DNA of 64,000 bases from Desulfovibrio sp. UCD-KL4C (lineage in GTDB: Bacteria; Desulfobacterota; Desulfovibrionia; Desulfovibrionales; Desulfovibrionaceae), in the NCBI RefSeq assembly GCF_006210265.1, contig NZ_VCNC01000001.1:1312843-1376842 (forward strand), written 5' to 3'. Under the pieces are notes generated by a model. The model saw only the letters and a program-made list of their open reading frames with translations, did no database searches and was not told the DNA's origin. The translations under genes were made by a program, and so were the position numbers. Positions 27,417 through 35,269 of this stretch are shown here, piece after piece (the first letter of the stretch is position 1; the number at the start of each line of letters is the position of its first letter).

Positions 27417-28487
27417 ATGAAAATATGTGTTATGCCTGGTGACGGAATCGGGCCTGAAATAATGGCTCAGGGAAAAAAAGTCCTCGAAGTTATCGGTAAA
27501 AAATTTGGTCATACCTTTGATGTTACTGAAGCTCTCATCGGTGGTATCGCTATTGATAAGACTGGAGTTCCACTTCCCGATGCAACTGTCAAAGCTTGCA
27601 AAGAAGCTGATGCTGTTATGCTCGGTGCTGTTGGTGGGCCTCAGTGGGATACCATTGATCCATCTATCAGGCCTGAACGAGGCCTTCTTGGAATCCGTAA
27701 GGAACTTTCTCTGTTCGCAAACCTTCGTCCTGCCGCTCTTTTTCCACAGCTTAAGAAAGCATGTTTTTTACGTTCTGATATCGTTGAAAAGGGTATTGAC
27801 GTAATGGTTGTTCGTGAACTCACTGGTGGAATTTATTTCGGTGAACCTCGCGGTACTGGCGAAGAAAACGGTGAACGCATCGGCTTCAACACCATGGTTT
27901 ATCGTGAGCACGAAATTAGACGTATTGCCAAATTGGCCTTCGAAGCTGCTCGCAAACGCAGTAAACGTCTTTGTTCAGTTGATAAAGCAAACGTACTTGA
28001 TGTTTCTCGTGTATGGCGCGAAATTGTTATCGAAGTATCCGCTGATTATCCAGATGTAGAACTAAGCCACATGTATGTCGACAACGCTGCTATGCAGCTT
28101 GTTCGTGATCCTTCACAGTTTGATGTAATCGTAACAGGCAACTTGTTCGGTGATATCCTTTCTGATGAAGCAGCTGTTATCACAGGCTCAATCGGTATGC
28201 TCCCTTCTGCTTCCCTTGGTGAAGGAAACCCCGGTTTGTTTGAACCTATTCATGGATCTGCTCCTGACATTGCAGGACAGGATAAAGCTAATCCTCTGGC
28301 AACAATTCTTTCTATTGCCATGATGTTGCGTTACTCTTTTGACCTTGCTGATGAAGCTACCTGCATCGAAGAAGCAGTTGCAAAAACTTTGAGCGAAGGA
28401 CTTCGTACCGGAGATATTATGGACGAAGGCGGCACCCTTGTTGGTTGTGTTGCAATGGGTGAAGCTGTCATCAAGAATCTACAGTAG
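27417..28487 (+). CDS. leuB: 3-isopropylmalate dehydrogenase
   Basis: LeuB oxidatively decarboxylates 3-isopropylmalate with NAD. The 356-residue protein begins with [10 protein letters not shown] and has [13 protein letters not shown], the substrate-binding [14 protein letters not shown], and [22 protein letters not shown] in the cofactor region. It ends the leu cluster and is followed by a strong terminator. The 119-base gap after leuD contains two imperfect hairpins of unknown meaning. Confidence 0.96.
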   Translation: MKICVMPGDGIGPEIMAQGKKVLEVIGKKFGHTFDVTEALIGGIAIDKTGVPLPDATVKACKEADAVMLGAVGGPQWDTIDPSIRPERGLLGIRKELSLFANLRPAALFPQLKKACFLRSDIVEKGIDVMVVRELTGGIYFGEPRGTGEENGERIGFNTMVYREHEIRRIAKLAFEAARKRSKRLCSVDKANVLDVSRVWREIVIEVSADYPDVELSHMYVDNAAMQLVRDPSQFDVIVTGNLFGDILSDEAAVITGSIGMLPSASLGEGNPGLFEPIHGSAPDIAGQDKANPLATILSIAMMLRYSFDLADEATCIEEAVAKTLSEGLRTGDIMDEGGTLVGCVAMGEAVIKNLQ

Positions 28488-28513
28488 AGATTATTGATTG
28501 AAATAAGTTTTTT

Positions 28514-28551
28514 AAAACCGCATGCTTTAAGTAAGCATGCGGTTTTATTTT
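28514..28551 (+). terminator. Terminator after leuB
   Basis: A 14-bp stem AAAACCGCATGCTT/AAGCATGCGGTTTT with a short loop precedes ATTTTG. It closes the psd-pssA-leuACDB unit. Confidence 0.88.
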
Positions 28552-28586
28552 GTGATAGATGATTTTGCTGTTGGAGGCATATTTAA

Positions 28587-29939
28587 ATGGCTGTTGACAG
28601 TCCGTCCAAGCTTCATCCTTTTGAAGAACGTCCGAATAAGACACTTCTTTTTTTGGCTATACCTGTCCTTTTTTCAATGATAGCAGAGCCTCTAACAGGA
28701 TTAGTTGACACTGCCTTTGTAGCTAAAATAGGTGCAGAGCCTTTATCTTCACTTGGTATCGGAACAATGGTTTTTTCTTCTGTGTTCTGGATATTCGGAT
28801 TTTTAGGTATAGGAACTCAGACTGAAGTTTCACATGCGCTTGGCAAAGGTGAATTGAAAAGAGCTGCTTCTCTTTGCTGGCTTGCTGTAGCTATTGCTAT
28901 CATTTTGGGAATTGTTCTCGCTGTTTCTGTCTTTCCTGTGCTTGGATATATTTCTGGTATTATGGGAGCGGACGGAAGTGTTCGTTTGCTTGCCATTGAT
29001 TATATGAAGTATAGGTTGATAGGAGCTCCTGCTGTTTTGGTTACGCTTTCCTGTTTCGGTTCATTACGCGGTTATCAGGATATGCGCACTCAATTGTATA
29101 TTGCTGTCGGTATGAATTTGATTAACGTGTTTTTGGATTGGGGTTTTGTTTTCGGGCATGGTCCATTTCCGCAGCTCGGTGTTGGCGGGGCTGCGTTGGC
29201 AAGTTCTATCAGTCAGTGGATTGGGGCATTTTGGTCTGTTTACGTTGTAAAAAGACATTATGGGTTTAATATTGGTTTTAGTTTAAGTGATGCCAGAAGG
29301 CTTTTTTCAATTGGTGGAGATATGTTTGTCCGTTCAGGCGGGGTGTGTTTATTTCTGCTTCTCTGTACTAGATTCGCAACCAAGGCAGGAGCTGATTCCG
29401 GCGCAGCACATCAGGCCATCCGACAGTTTTTTGTTTTTTTAGCACTGTTTCTTGATGCGTTTGCAATCAGCGGGCAGTCTTTAGTTGGATATTTTATAGG
29501 CAGTGCAAAAAAAAATATGGCACGAAAAGTTGCTCTGCTAGTTTGCCAATGGAGCTTTTGTACTGGCGTGTTGCTCAGCCTTGCAATGTATTTAGGACAG
29601 GACTCTGTAAGCTGGTTACTTGTTCCGCCTGAGGCTGCCGCTGTTTTTGGTCCGGCATGGCTTGCAGTTACATTTTTGCAGCCTGTTAATGCACTTTCGT
29701 TTGCAACGGATGGGATCCATTCAGGTACAGGGGACTTTCATTATCTTAGAAATGCCATGTTGACTGCTGTATGTGTAAGCACTGTACTGTTGCTCGTCGT
29801 TGATTATTACAAACCTGAGCATATGCTGTTTTGGATATGGATTGTTGCCGGAATATGGACTTCAATAAGAGCAATGTTGGGTATGATCAGAATTTGGCCG
29901 GGAATAGGGCAAGCTCCTTTATCCCTTAGAGTTAATTAA
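28587..29939 (+). CDS. MATE family efflux transporter
   Basis: The 450-residue protein has about 12 predicted membrane segments in two homologous halves. Its N-terminal signature LAIPVLFSMIAEPLTGLVDTAFVAKIGAEPL (read as LxIPxxxSxxxxPLxxxxDTAxVxxxG) is characteristic of the DinF-like MATE branch. Such proteins export cationic drugs or metabolites with Na+ or H+. GGAGG precedes the ATG. It stands alone between the leu terminator and the cobalamin riboswitch; the substrate cannot be inferred. Confidence 0.88.
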   Translation: MAVDSPSKLHPFEERPNKTLLFLAIPVLFSMIAEPLTGLVDTAFVAKIGAEPLSSLGIGTMVFSSVFWIFGFLGIGTQTEVSHALGKGELKRAASLCWLAVAIAIILGIVLAVSVFPVLGYISGIMGADGSVRLLAIDYMKYRLIGAPAVLVTLSCFGSLRGYQDMRTQLYIAVGMNLINVFLDWGFVFGHGPFPQLGVGGAALASSISQWIGAFWSVYVVKRHYGFNIGFSLSDARRLFSIGGDMFVRSGGVCLFLLLCTRFATKAGADSGAAHQAIRQFFVFLALFLDAFAISGQSLVGYFIGSAKKNMARKVALLVCQWSFCTGVLLSLAMYLGQDSVSWLLVPPEAAAVFGPAWLAVTFLQPVNALSFATDGIHSGTGDFHYLRNAMLTAVCVSTVLLLVVDYYKPEHMLFWIWIVAGIWTSIRAMLGMIRIWPGIGQAPLSLRVN

Positions 29940-30023
29940 CTTAGTTATTTTCCTTTAGCCATAACCATTGCTCATGCGAAATTTTAAAAAAGGTTTTATC
30001 CCGAAAACATTTTTCCTTCGTGA

Positions 30024-30052
30024 TTGACAGTAAAGGCTAAGCAGAATATCAG
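30024..30052 (+). promoter_or_regulatory. Sigma-70-like promoter of the cobalamin riboswitch transcript
   Basis: TTGACA (30024-30029) and TATCAG (30047-30052) are separated by 17 bases, placing the start at the 5' edge of the riboswitch. Confidence 0.6.
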
Positions 30053-30055
30053 TTT

Positions 30056-30233
30056 TTCTCTTGTGGTGCTCGAAAGAGCTTAAAAGGGAATCCCGTTAAA
30101 TTCGGGAACGGACCCGCCGCCGTAAGTCCTGTGAAGTTGAACCCCGTGTACGGTTTAAACCGTGTGAGTGTGCCACTGAAATTTATTTCGGGAAGGCCGG
30201 GTGAGATGGGATGAGTCGGAAGACCTGCCAAAG
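30056..30233 (+). promoter_or_regulatory. Cobalamin (B12) riboswitch
   Basis: The conserved elements occur in the right order: GGTGC (30065-30069), AAAAGGGAA (30082-30090), the GCCGCCGTAAGTC core, GCCACTG (30172-30178), GGGAAGGC, and the B12 box GTCGGAAGACCTGCC (30215-30229). The B12 box differs slightly from the usual CAGGAGACCTGCC. Downstream, CAGATAA/TTATCTG and GGGCT/AAGCCC hairpins lie before the AAGGAG of cbiK, suggesting control of translation initiation. It should repress the cbiK operon when adenosylcobalamin is plentiful. Confidence 0.92.
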
Positions 30234-30361
30234 AATAACTTGTGATCAGTTTTGACAGATAACGGGGCTTTTATCTGACAAAAATCCTTATAGTTGCATG
30301 TACTACATCTGTAACTGTAAGGGCTGTAATAATTTAAGCCCCCAAATTCAAGGAGACTGTT

Positions 30362-31261
30362 ATGCAGTGCCGTTTTGGGGTTCAGCAAAAAGCTATTTTT
30401 GCTTTTATCCTTCTTTGTTTTCTTATTATCCCTTCACTTGCTCAAGCCGGACACGGTGATTCCAAACCTGTTAAAAAGGGTATCCTTCTTGCTGCCTTCG
30501 GTTCAAGTATGGATCAGGCACAGGTTTCATTTGATAACATCGACAAGGCTGTCAAAAAAGCGTTTCCCGGTGTACCTGTTCGCTGGGCCTTCTCTTCATC
30601 AATAATCAGACATATTCTGGCAAAAGAAGGTCGCACTGTTGATTCTCCTGTTACAGCTTTAGCTAAGATGATGGATGACGGCTTTACACATGTTGCAGTT
30701 CAGTCCTTACACACCATTCCCGGTGAAGAATATACAGGTATTTTTGAAACAGCTATGAAGTTTGAAGGTATGCCTAAGGGGATGACTAAGATTGCTGTTG
30801 GTAAGCCATTACTTTTTTCAAATGAGGATATGGAAAGAACAGTTAAAGCCATTGTTGCTAATATCCCTAAAGATCGTAAATCTAAAGATGCTGTAGTTCT
30901 GATGGGCCACGGAACACCTGACTGCGCAAATATTTATTATCCCGGTTCTCAGTTTTACTTTTCCAAGGCTGATTCTAAGATTATTGTAGGAACAGTTGAA
31001 GGAACTCCTACCCTTGATGATGTGAAGGCTAAACTTGCTAAAATGAAAGCCAAAAAAGTTTACCTTATGCCTTATATGTCTGTTGCCGGAGACCATGCCC
31101 GTAATGATATGGCTGGTGAAGATGCAGATTCTTGGAACTCAATTTTGACCAAAGCCGGATACAAATGCGTACCTGTCCTCAAAGGTTCCGCTGAGTATCC
31201 TCAGGTTGTGGATATCTGGGTTGATCATCTTAAAACAGCATTCAACAGTCTTGATCATTAA
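30362..31261 (+). CDS. cbiK: Periplasmic sirohydrochlorin cobaltochelatase CbiK
   Basis: CbiK inserts Co(II) into sirohydrochlorin in the anaerobic cobalamin pathway. The 299-residue precursor has a clear signal peptide cleaved after LAQA (residue 29), so the enzyme is periplasmic like the Desulfovibrio vulgaris CbiK(P). His183 (MGHGTPD) and His245 (AGDHARND) correspond to mature positions 154 and 216, the catalytic histidines I recall for that protein. The gene is directly under the cobalamin riboswitch and precedes an ABC transporter and cbiL. Confidence 0.92.
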   Translation: MQCRFGVQQKAIFAFILLCFLIIPSLAQAGHGDSKPVKKGILLAAFGSSMDQAQVSFDNIDKAVKKAFPGVPVRWAFSSSIIRHILAKEGRTVDSPVTALAKMMDDGFTHVAVQSLHTIPGEEYTGIFETAMKFEGMPKGMTKIAVGKPLLFSNEDMERTVKAIVANIPKDRKSKDAVVLMGHGTPDCANIYYPGSQFYFSKADSKIIVGTVEGTPTLDDVKAKLAKMKAKKVYLMPYMSVAGDHARNDMAGEDADSWNSILTKAGYKCVPVLKGSAEYPQVVDIWVDHLKTAFNSLDH

Positions 31262-31287
31262 ATCGACTTAAATAAAGGGTGGTAAAT

Positions 31288-32343
31288 GTGGAAATGATGG
31301 AAAAAAGAAGGAGCAGAGCGGTTGCTGTGCTTTTATTTCTTGTTCCTGTTTCTGTATTTACCGCCTGTTTGTTCGGTGCATACGATACTTCTGTTGCGCA
31401 GGTTTTTAATGTTTTTAAAAATTCCTTGTTAGGCGACGTAGATAGTTCAACATCTTCATTGTCATTTATTGTAACGGATCTAAGGCTTAGCAGGGTTTGT
31501 CTATCTTTCCTTGTAGGTATTTCCCTTGCTGTTGCCGGAACGGTTTATCAGGGAATTTTACGAAATCCTCTGGCGGATCCGTTTACTTTGGGGGTCAGCA
31601 GTGGCGCGGCTTTTGGAGCTAGTCTAGCTATTTTCTCTGGTTCAACAGTGTTTGGGGCTGGGTTGTGGCTGAAGTTCGGATCGCTCTTCCTCCCTCTTGC
31701 GGCTCTTGCCGGAGCTATGGCTGCTCTTGGCGCAGTGCTTATGCTTGGCAGAATCGGCGGAAGCTTGCGGCGCGAAACTATGGTGTTGGCAGGAATTGTT
31801 GTAGCCACTTTTCTTTCTGCATTAATATCTTTGCTAAAATCACTGGATGAAGACTCTGTTACCAGCATTGTCTTCTGGATAATGGGAAGTTTTCAGGGAC
31901 GTGGCTGGGAGCATGTAACACTGTTTCTGCCATATTTTATAGCCGGAATGATTCCCATAATTTATTATTCCCGTGAACTGGATATTTTGTCACTCGGTGA
32001 AACTCAGGCCCGCCATCTTGGTATGGATGTTTCAAGAGTCCGGCTGTTTTTGCTTGTCGGGTCGGGACTTTTAACTGGTGCTGCTGTGGCAGTTTCCGGA
32101 ATTATCGGATTTGTGGGGCTGATTGTTCCCCATCTAGTGCGGATGTTTCAAGGGGCTGAACATAGACCACTATTACTGTCATCCTCACTGCTAGGCGGAT
32201 TGCTGCTGGTCTGGTCCGACGTGATTGCCCGTTCATTACTTCCCGGCGGGGAAGAGCTTCCGGTCGGAGTTGTAACAGCTTTGCTTGGTGGTCCTTTCTT
32301 CTGCATTGTTTTGCGGGGCGGTTTAAAAGGAGCACGTTCATGA
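31288..32343 (+). CDS. FecCD-type ABC transporter permease
   Basis: The roughly 351-residue membrane protein belongs to the FecCD/BtuC family that moves iron complexes, heme or cobalamin. About nine to ten hydrophobic helices are visible, with RNPLADPFTLGVSSGAAFGA and GLIVPHLVRM as family motifs (the latter near the ATPase-coupling region). The GTG at 31288 is chosen because AGGGTGG lies five bases upstream. It overlaps the ATPase gene by four bases (ATGA). Context suggests a corrinoid, cobalt-precursor or tetrapyrrole substrate. Confidence 0.9.
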   Translation: MEMMEKRRSRAVAVLLFLVPVSVFTACLFGAYDTSVAQVFNVFKNSLLGDVDSSTSSLSFIVTDLRLSRVCLSFLVGISLAVAGTVYQGILRNPLADPFTLGVSSGAAFGASLAIFSGSTVFGAGLWLKFGSLFLPLAALAGAMAALGAVLMLGRIGGSLRRETMVLAGIVVATFLSALISLLKSLDEDSVTSIVFWIMGSFQGRGWEHVTLFLPYFIAGMIPIIYYSRELDILSLGETQARHLGMDVSRVRLFLLVGSGLLTGAAVAVSGIIGFVGLIVPHLVRMFQGAEHRPLLLSSSLLGGLLLVWSDVIARSLLPGGEELPVGVVTALLGGPFFCIVLRGGLKGARS

Positions 32344-33125
32344 TTGCTGTTCAGAACCTTTCTGCCGGATATGGCAGGCGGAAAGTTCTTCAGGGCATGA
32401 ACTTAAGTTTTTCAGCAGGATCAATGACAGCGGTACTTGGTCCTAACGGAAGTGGTAAAACTACTTTGGTTTCATCTCTCTCTGGAGTGTTACGTCCTAT
32501 TGCGGGAAAAGTTGAAATTGCTGGAAAGAATGTGTGTGATTATCGGCCCCGTGAGCTTGCCGGGATAATGGCTGTTCTGCCGCAGAAGGTAGAGCCTGCC
32601 TTTGGTCTAACCGTTAAATCTATGGTTATGATGGGTAGATATGCGCACGGATCTGGCTTTTTCGGGTATGATAGGGAAGACGAATATATCTGCGGTGAAG
32701 CCATTAAAATGATTGGTGTCGACCATTTGATTGATCGGCCTGTGTCGGAACTTTCAGGTGGGGAATTTCAGCGTGTTTTGATGGCTCGAACTGTTTCGCA
32801 GCAGGCAAAAATTATGGTTCTTGATGAGGCTGCCTCAGGCGTTGATGTTGCCGGAAAAATAGAACTTTTTGATATGTTGAAAAAAATGAATCTTCAGGGC
32901 GCAACTATAATTTGCGTGATTCATGACTTGAATCTTGCCGCACTTTATTTTGATCGTTTGGTTTTTCTATCAAACGGTAAAGTTAAGCTTGATGGCCCGC
33001 CTGCTGAAGTTGTTACAAAGGAAAATATTTCAAATGTTTATAAAACATCTGTTTCAATTGTCGAACATCCGCAACTCAGTGTTCCTCAAGTTCTTTTTTC
33101 TCCTTCTGGCGATCACTCCGGTTAG
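32340..33125 (+). CDS. ABC transporter ATP-binding protein (FecE/BtuD type)
   Basis: The 261-residue ATPase has Walker A GPNGSGKTT (about 34-42), the Q-loop in LPQKVEP, the signature LSGGEFQRV, Walker B IMVLDEAAS and the switch His in IHDLN. It powers the FecCD-type permease, whose gene it overlaps. Its last 92 bases overlap, in another frame, the start and signal peptide of the binding-protein gene. Confidence 0.93.
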   Translation: MIAVQNLSAGYGRRKVLQGMNLSFSAGSMTAVLGPNGSGKTTLVSSLSGVLRPIAGKVEIAGKNVCDYRPRELAGIMAVLPQKVEPAFGLTVKSMVMMGRYAHGSGFFGYDREDEYICGEAIKMIGVDHLIDRPVSELSGGEFQRVLMARTVSQQAKIMVLDEAASGVDVAGKIELFDMLKKMNLQGATIICVIHDLNLAALYFDRLVFLSNGKVKLDGPPAEVVTKENISNVYKTSVSIVEHPQLSVPQVLFSPSGDHSG

Positions 33126-33954
33126 CTCAGCTTTTGCAGGGGTTTCTGTAACTGATGATTTTGGAAACAAAGTTGTTCTGAAAGCTCCTGCTAAACGGAT
33201 TGTTGCTTTGTATGGCGCATTTAATGAGATTCTTTTCGCAATGGATTTAGGTGACAGAATTGTTGCTCGTACTTCCGGTGATAATTATCCTGAGCAGATT
33301 ATAAAACTGCCATCGATCGGAACTCATATGCGTCCTAATCCTGAGCTTATAGTAGCTTTTAATCCTGATCTTGTTTTACAAATGGCAGGAAGATCTCAGG
33401 CTGAATCAGCCCTTGAGCCTTTAAAGGCACGGGGAACTCCTACCGCAATGTTCACGGTCACATCTTTTAAAGACATTTACGCTTTGATCGATAAAATTGG
33501 AATTTTAACTGGTGAGCCAGAGCGTGCAGACAAGCTTGTTCATTCAATGGTTTCCAGACTTGATAAGGTTAATGAAAGATTTCGCACGGTAAAAGATAAG
33601 CCTAGAGTTTTTTTTGAGATTCGTTATCCGAATCTTTTAGCAGCCGGACAAGGATCAATAGTCTCCGATATAATTGAGAAGGCTGGCGGAGTTAATTGCG
33701 TTAAAAATCCAAAGAAGATCGTACGTATGGGGGAAGAGGAAGTTTTTCGTCTCGATCCCGAAAACTATGTTTATCAAACAGGGCGCATGAATCAATCTCC
33801 TGTTGTTCCTGCGGATAGAGATCATTTTAAAATGATTAAAGCTGTGCGGCTTGGAAAAGTTTTAAAGGTTGATGAATCCGTTTTTTCGCGTCCCGGGCCT
33901 CGTAATGTGGACGCAGTCGAAACTTTAGCTGATTTTTTATACAGTAAAAATTAA
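33034..33954 (+). CDS. Periplasmic substrate-binding protein (class III, TroA/BtuF-like)
   Basis: The protein has about 306 residues with a signal peptide ending VSSAFA. The mature part shows VTDDFGNKVVLKAPAKRIVALYGA, typical of iron-complex and cobalamin binding proteins. The ATG at 33034 has AAGGA about 11 bases upstream and lies inside the ATPase gene. A GTG at 33079 would give a shorter, very regular signal peptide (MFLKFFFLLLA) but has no ribosome binding site. It is the receptor for the FecCD-type transporter. The ligand is unproven; a corrinoid or tetrapyrrole is likely from context. Confidence 0.85.
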   Translation: MFIKHLFQLSNIRNSVFLKFFFLLLAITPVSSAFAGVSVTDDFGNKVVLKAPAKRIVALYGAFNEILFAMDLGDRIVARTSGDNYPEQIIKLPSIGTHMRPNPELIVAFNPDLVLQMAGRSQAESALEPLKARGTPTAMFTVTSFKDIYALIDKIGILTGEPERADKLVHSMVSRLDKVNERFRTVKDKPRVFFEIRYPNLLAAGQGSIVSDIIEKAGGVNCVKNPKKIVRMGEEEVFRLDPENYVYQTGRMNQSPVVPADRDHFKMIKAVRLGKVLKVDESVFSRPGPRNVDAVETLADFLYSKN

Positions 33955-33967
33955 AAAGAGAATATTC

Positions 33968-34681
33968 ATGAGTAATTACGGTAAAATATATGGTATAGGT
34001 GTCGGCCCTGGTGATTCTGATTTGTTGACTATGCGGGCAGTTAAGTTGCTTGGTAAAGTTGATGTTGTTTTTGCTGCGTCTTCAACAAAAAATGATTTTT
34101 CACATTCGCTTAGCATTGCATCTGAGTATCTGCACGAAGGGTGCGAAATTGTGAGATTGGGATACCCTATGACTCGCGATAAAGCCAAATTGAAGGAAGC
34201 GTGGGAAGAAAACGCTAAGATTGCAGCTAAATATTTAAGTGAAGGTAAAAACGCTGCGTTTCTGACTCTTGGCGATCCTCTGATTTATTCTACTTTCGGG
34301 TACATGCTTCGTATTCTTCGCAAACATTATCCTGATATAGAAGTTGAAGTTGTTCCGGGGATTACTTCATATCAGGCGGCAGCTGCAAAATCGTGTCAGG
34401 TTCTTGTGGAATCTGGGCAGAATTTATTGCTGACTTCCGGCGTAGCGGATGCCGACGAGTTTGCCCATACCATTTCAAAGGCTCATAATGCTGTTATTTT
34501 AAAGGCATATCGCAACTTTACACAGCTGCGTGATGTTGTTAAAGAGTTAGATAATGTGGATGTTAAATTTTATACCCGTCTAGGGCTTGAAGGCGAAGCC
34601 ATCTATAATGATATAGATACCGTACCTGATAAGACACATTACCTCTCGTTGATGCTGCTCACAGCGTCAGATAAAGATTAA
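33968..34681 (+). CDS. cbiL: Precorrin-2/cobalt-factor II C20-methyltransferase
   Basis: The 237-residue SAM-dependent methyltransferase methylates C20 of cobalt-factor II (or precorrin-2). It carries the N-terminal GIGVGPGDSDLLTMRAV, the LTLGDPLIYSTF loop and VVPGITSYQAAAA, all typical of CobI/CbiL. The neighbouring cobaltochelatase argues for the early-cobalt (anaerobic) route, hence cbiL rather than cobI. It ends the riboswitch operon and its stop overlaps the convergent GIY-YIG gene by four bases. Confidence 0.92.
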   Translation: MSNYGKIYGIGVGPGDSDLLTMRAVKLLGKVDVVFAASSTKNDFSHSLSIASEYLHEGCEIVRLGYPMTRDKAKLKEAWEENAKIAAKYLSEGKNAAFLTLGDPLIYSTFGYMLRILRKHYPDIEVEVVPGITSYQAAAAKSCQVLVESGQNLLLTSGVADADEFAHTISKAHNAVILKAYRNFTQLRDVVKELDNVDVKFYTRLGLEGEAIYNDIDTVPDKTHYLSLMLLTASDKD

Positions 34682-34986
34682 TTACCGTTAGGTGATTTAT
34701 CTTTTTGCTTAAATTCATTGCGCATCTTTAAAGCTGTTTTCTTTAGGAAAGCAGCTTTTTGCGTAGAGGGTCTTTGCTTTACAGCATATTCAAGTCTGTA
34801 AGCTGATGTTTTGTCCGGCAGAGATTCAACAGCCTCAATTTTTACCGGTCCACGTGAGCGAGTGTATTTTGCGCCTTTTTTACCGCCGCTGTTATGTTCT
34901 TTCAGCCTACGCTTTGGATCAGTGGTTACTCCGCAATAAAGAGAATTATCTTTGCACCGAAGTAAATAGACATACCATGTTTTCAT
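34678..34986 (-). CDS. GIY-YIG domain protein (UPF0213/YhbQ-like)
   Basis: The 102-residue protein is a single GIY-YIG nuclease domain. WYVYLLRCKDNSLYCGVT supplies the two conserved Tyr-containing strands, followed by Arg in DPKRRLKEHN. The C-terminal tail is lysine-rich. Family members are small putative endonucleases of unclear role. It is convergent with cbiL, overlapping its stop, and the predicted terminator of the cbiL operon lies inside this coding region. Confidence 0.85.
   Translation of the reverse strand: MKTWYVYLLRCKDNSLYCGVTTDPKRRLKEHNSGGKKGAKYTRSRGPVKIEAVESLPDKTSAYRLEYAVKQRPSTQKAAFLKKTALKMRNEFKQKDKSPNGN
34730..34760 (+). terminator. Terminator of the cbiK-cbiL operon inside the GIY-YIG gene
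   Basis: AAAGCTGTTTTC (34730-34741) pairs with GAAAGCAGCTTT (34747-34758), with one G-U pair and a five-base loop, and runs into TT. The T-run is partly inside the stem, so strength is moderate. It is the first hairpin after cbiL on the plus strand. Confidence 0.5.
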
Positions 34987-35269
34987 AAGCGTGATGTACT
35001 CTGGACAGGTACGAAGGTCAAAAGTGAACGTTGGTATTTTTATTTAACAGATGTCATGTGTTTGTGAAAAATATATCTTATGTTTGATTGTGCCATTTCC
35101 CTTGCTTTCCTTGCTGCATGACGATATTTTCCTTCACTTACACTGAATAAATTTATGATCTATTTTGATATATGTGAATGGCGGTCGCTTAAAACCACAG
35201 TCTGCATTTCGTAAGCCTATATTATTTCTGATCTGCTTTTAAAGCTATATCCCCTCAATCGGAGAATTA

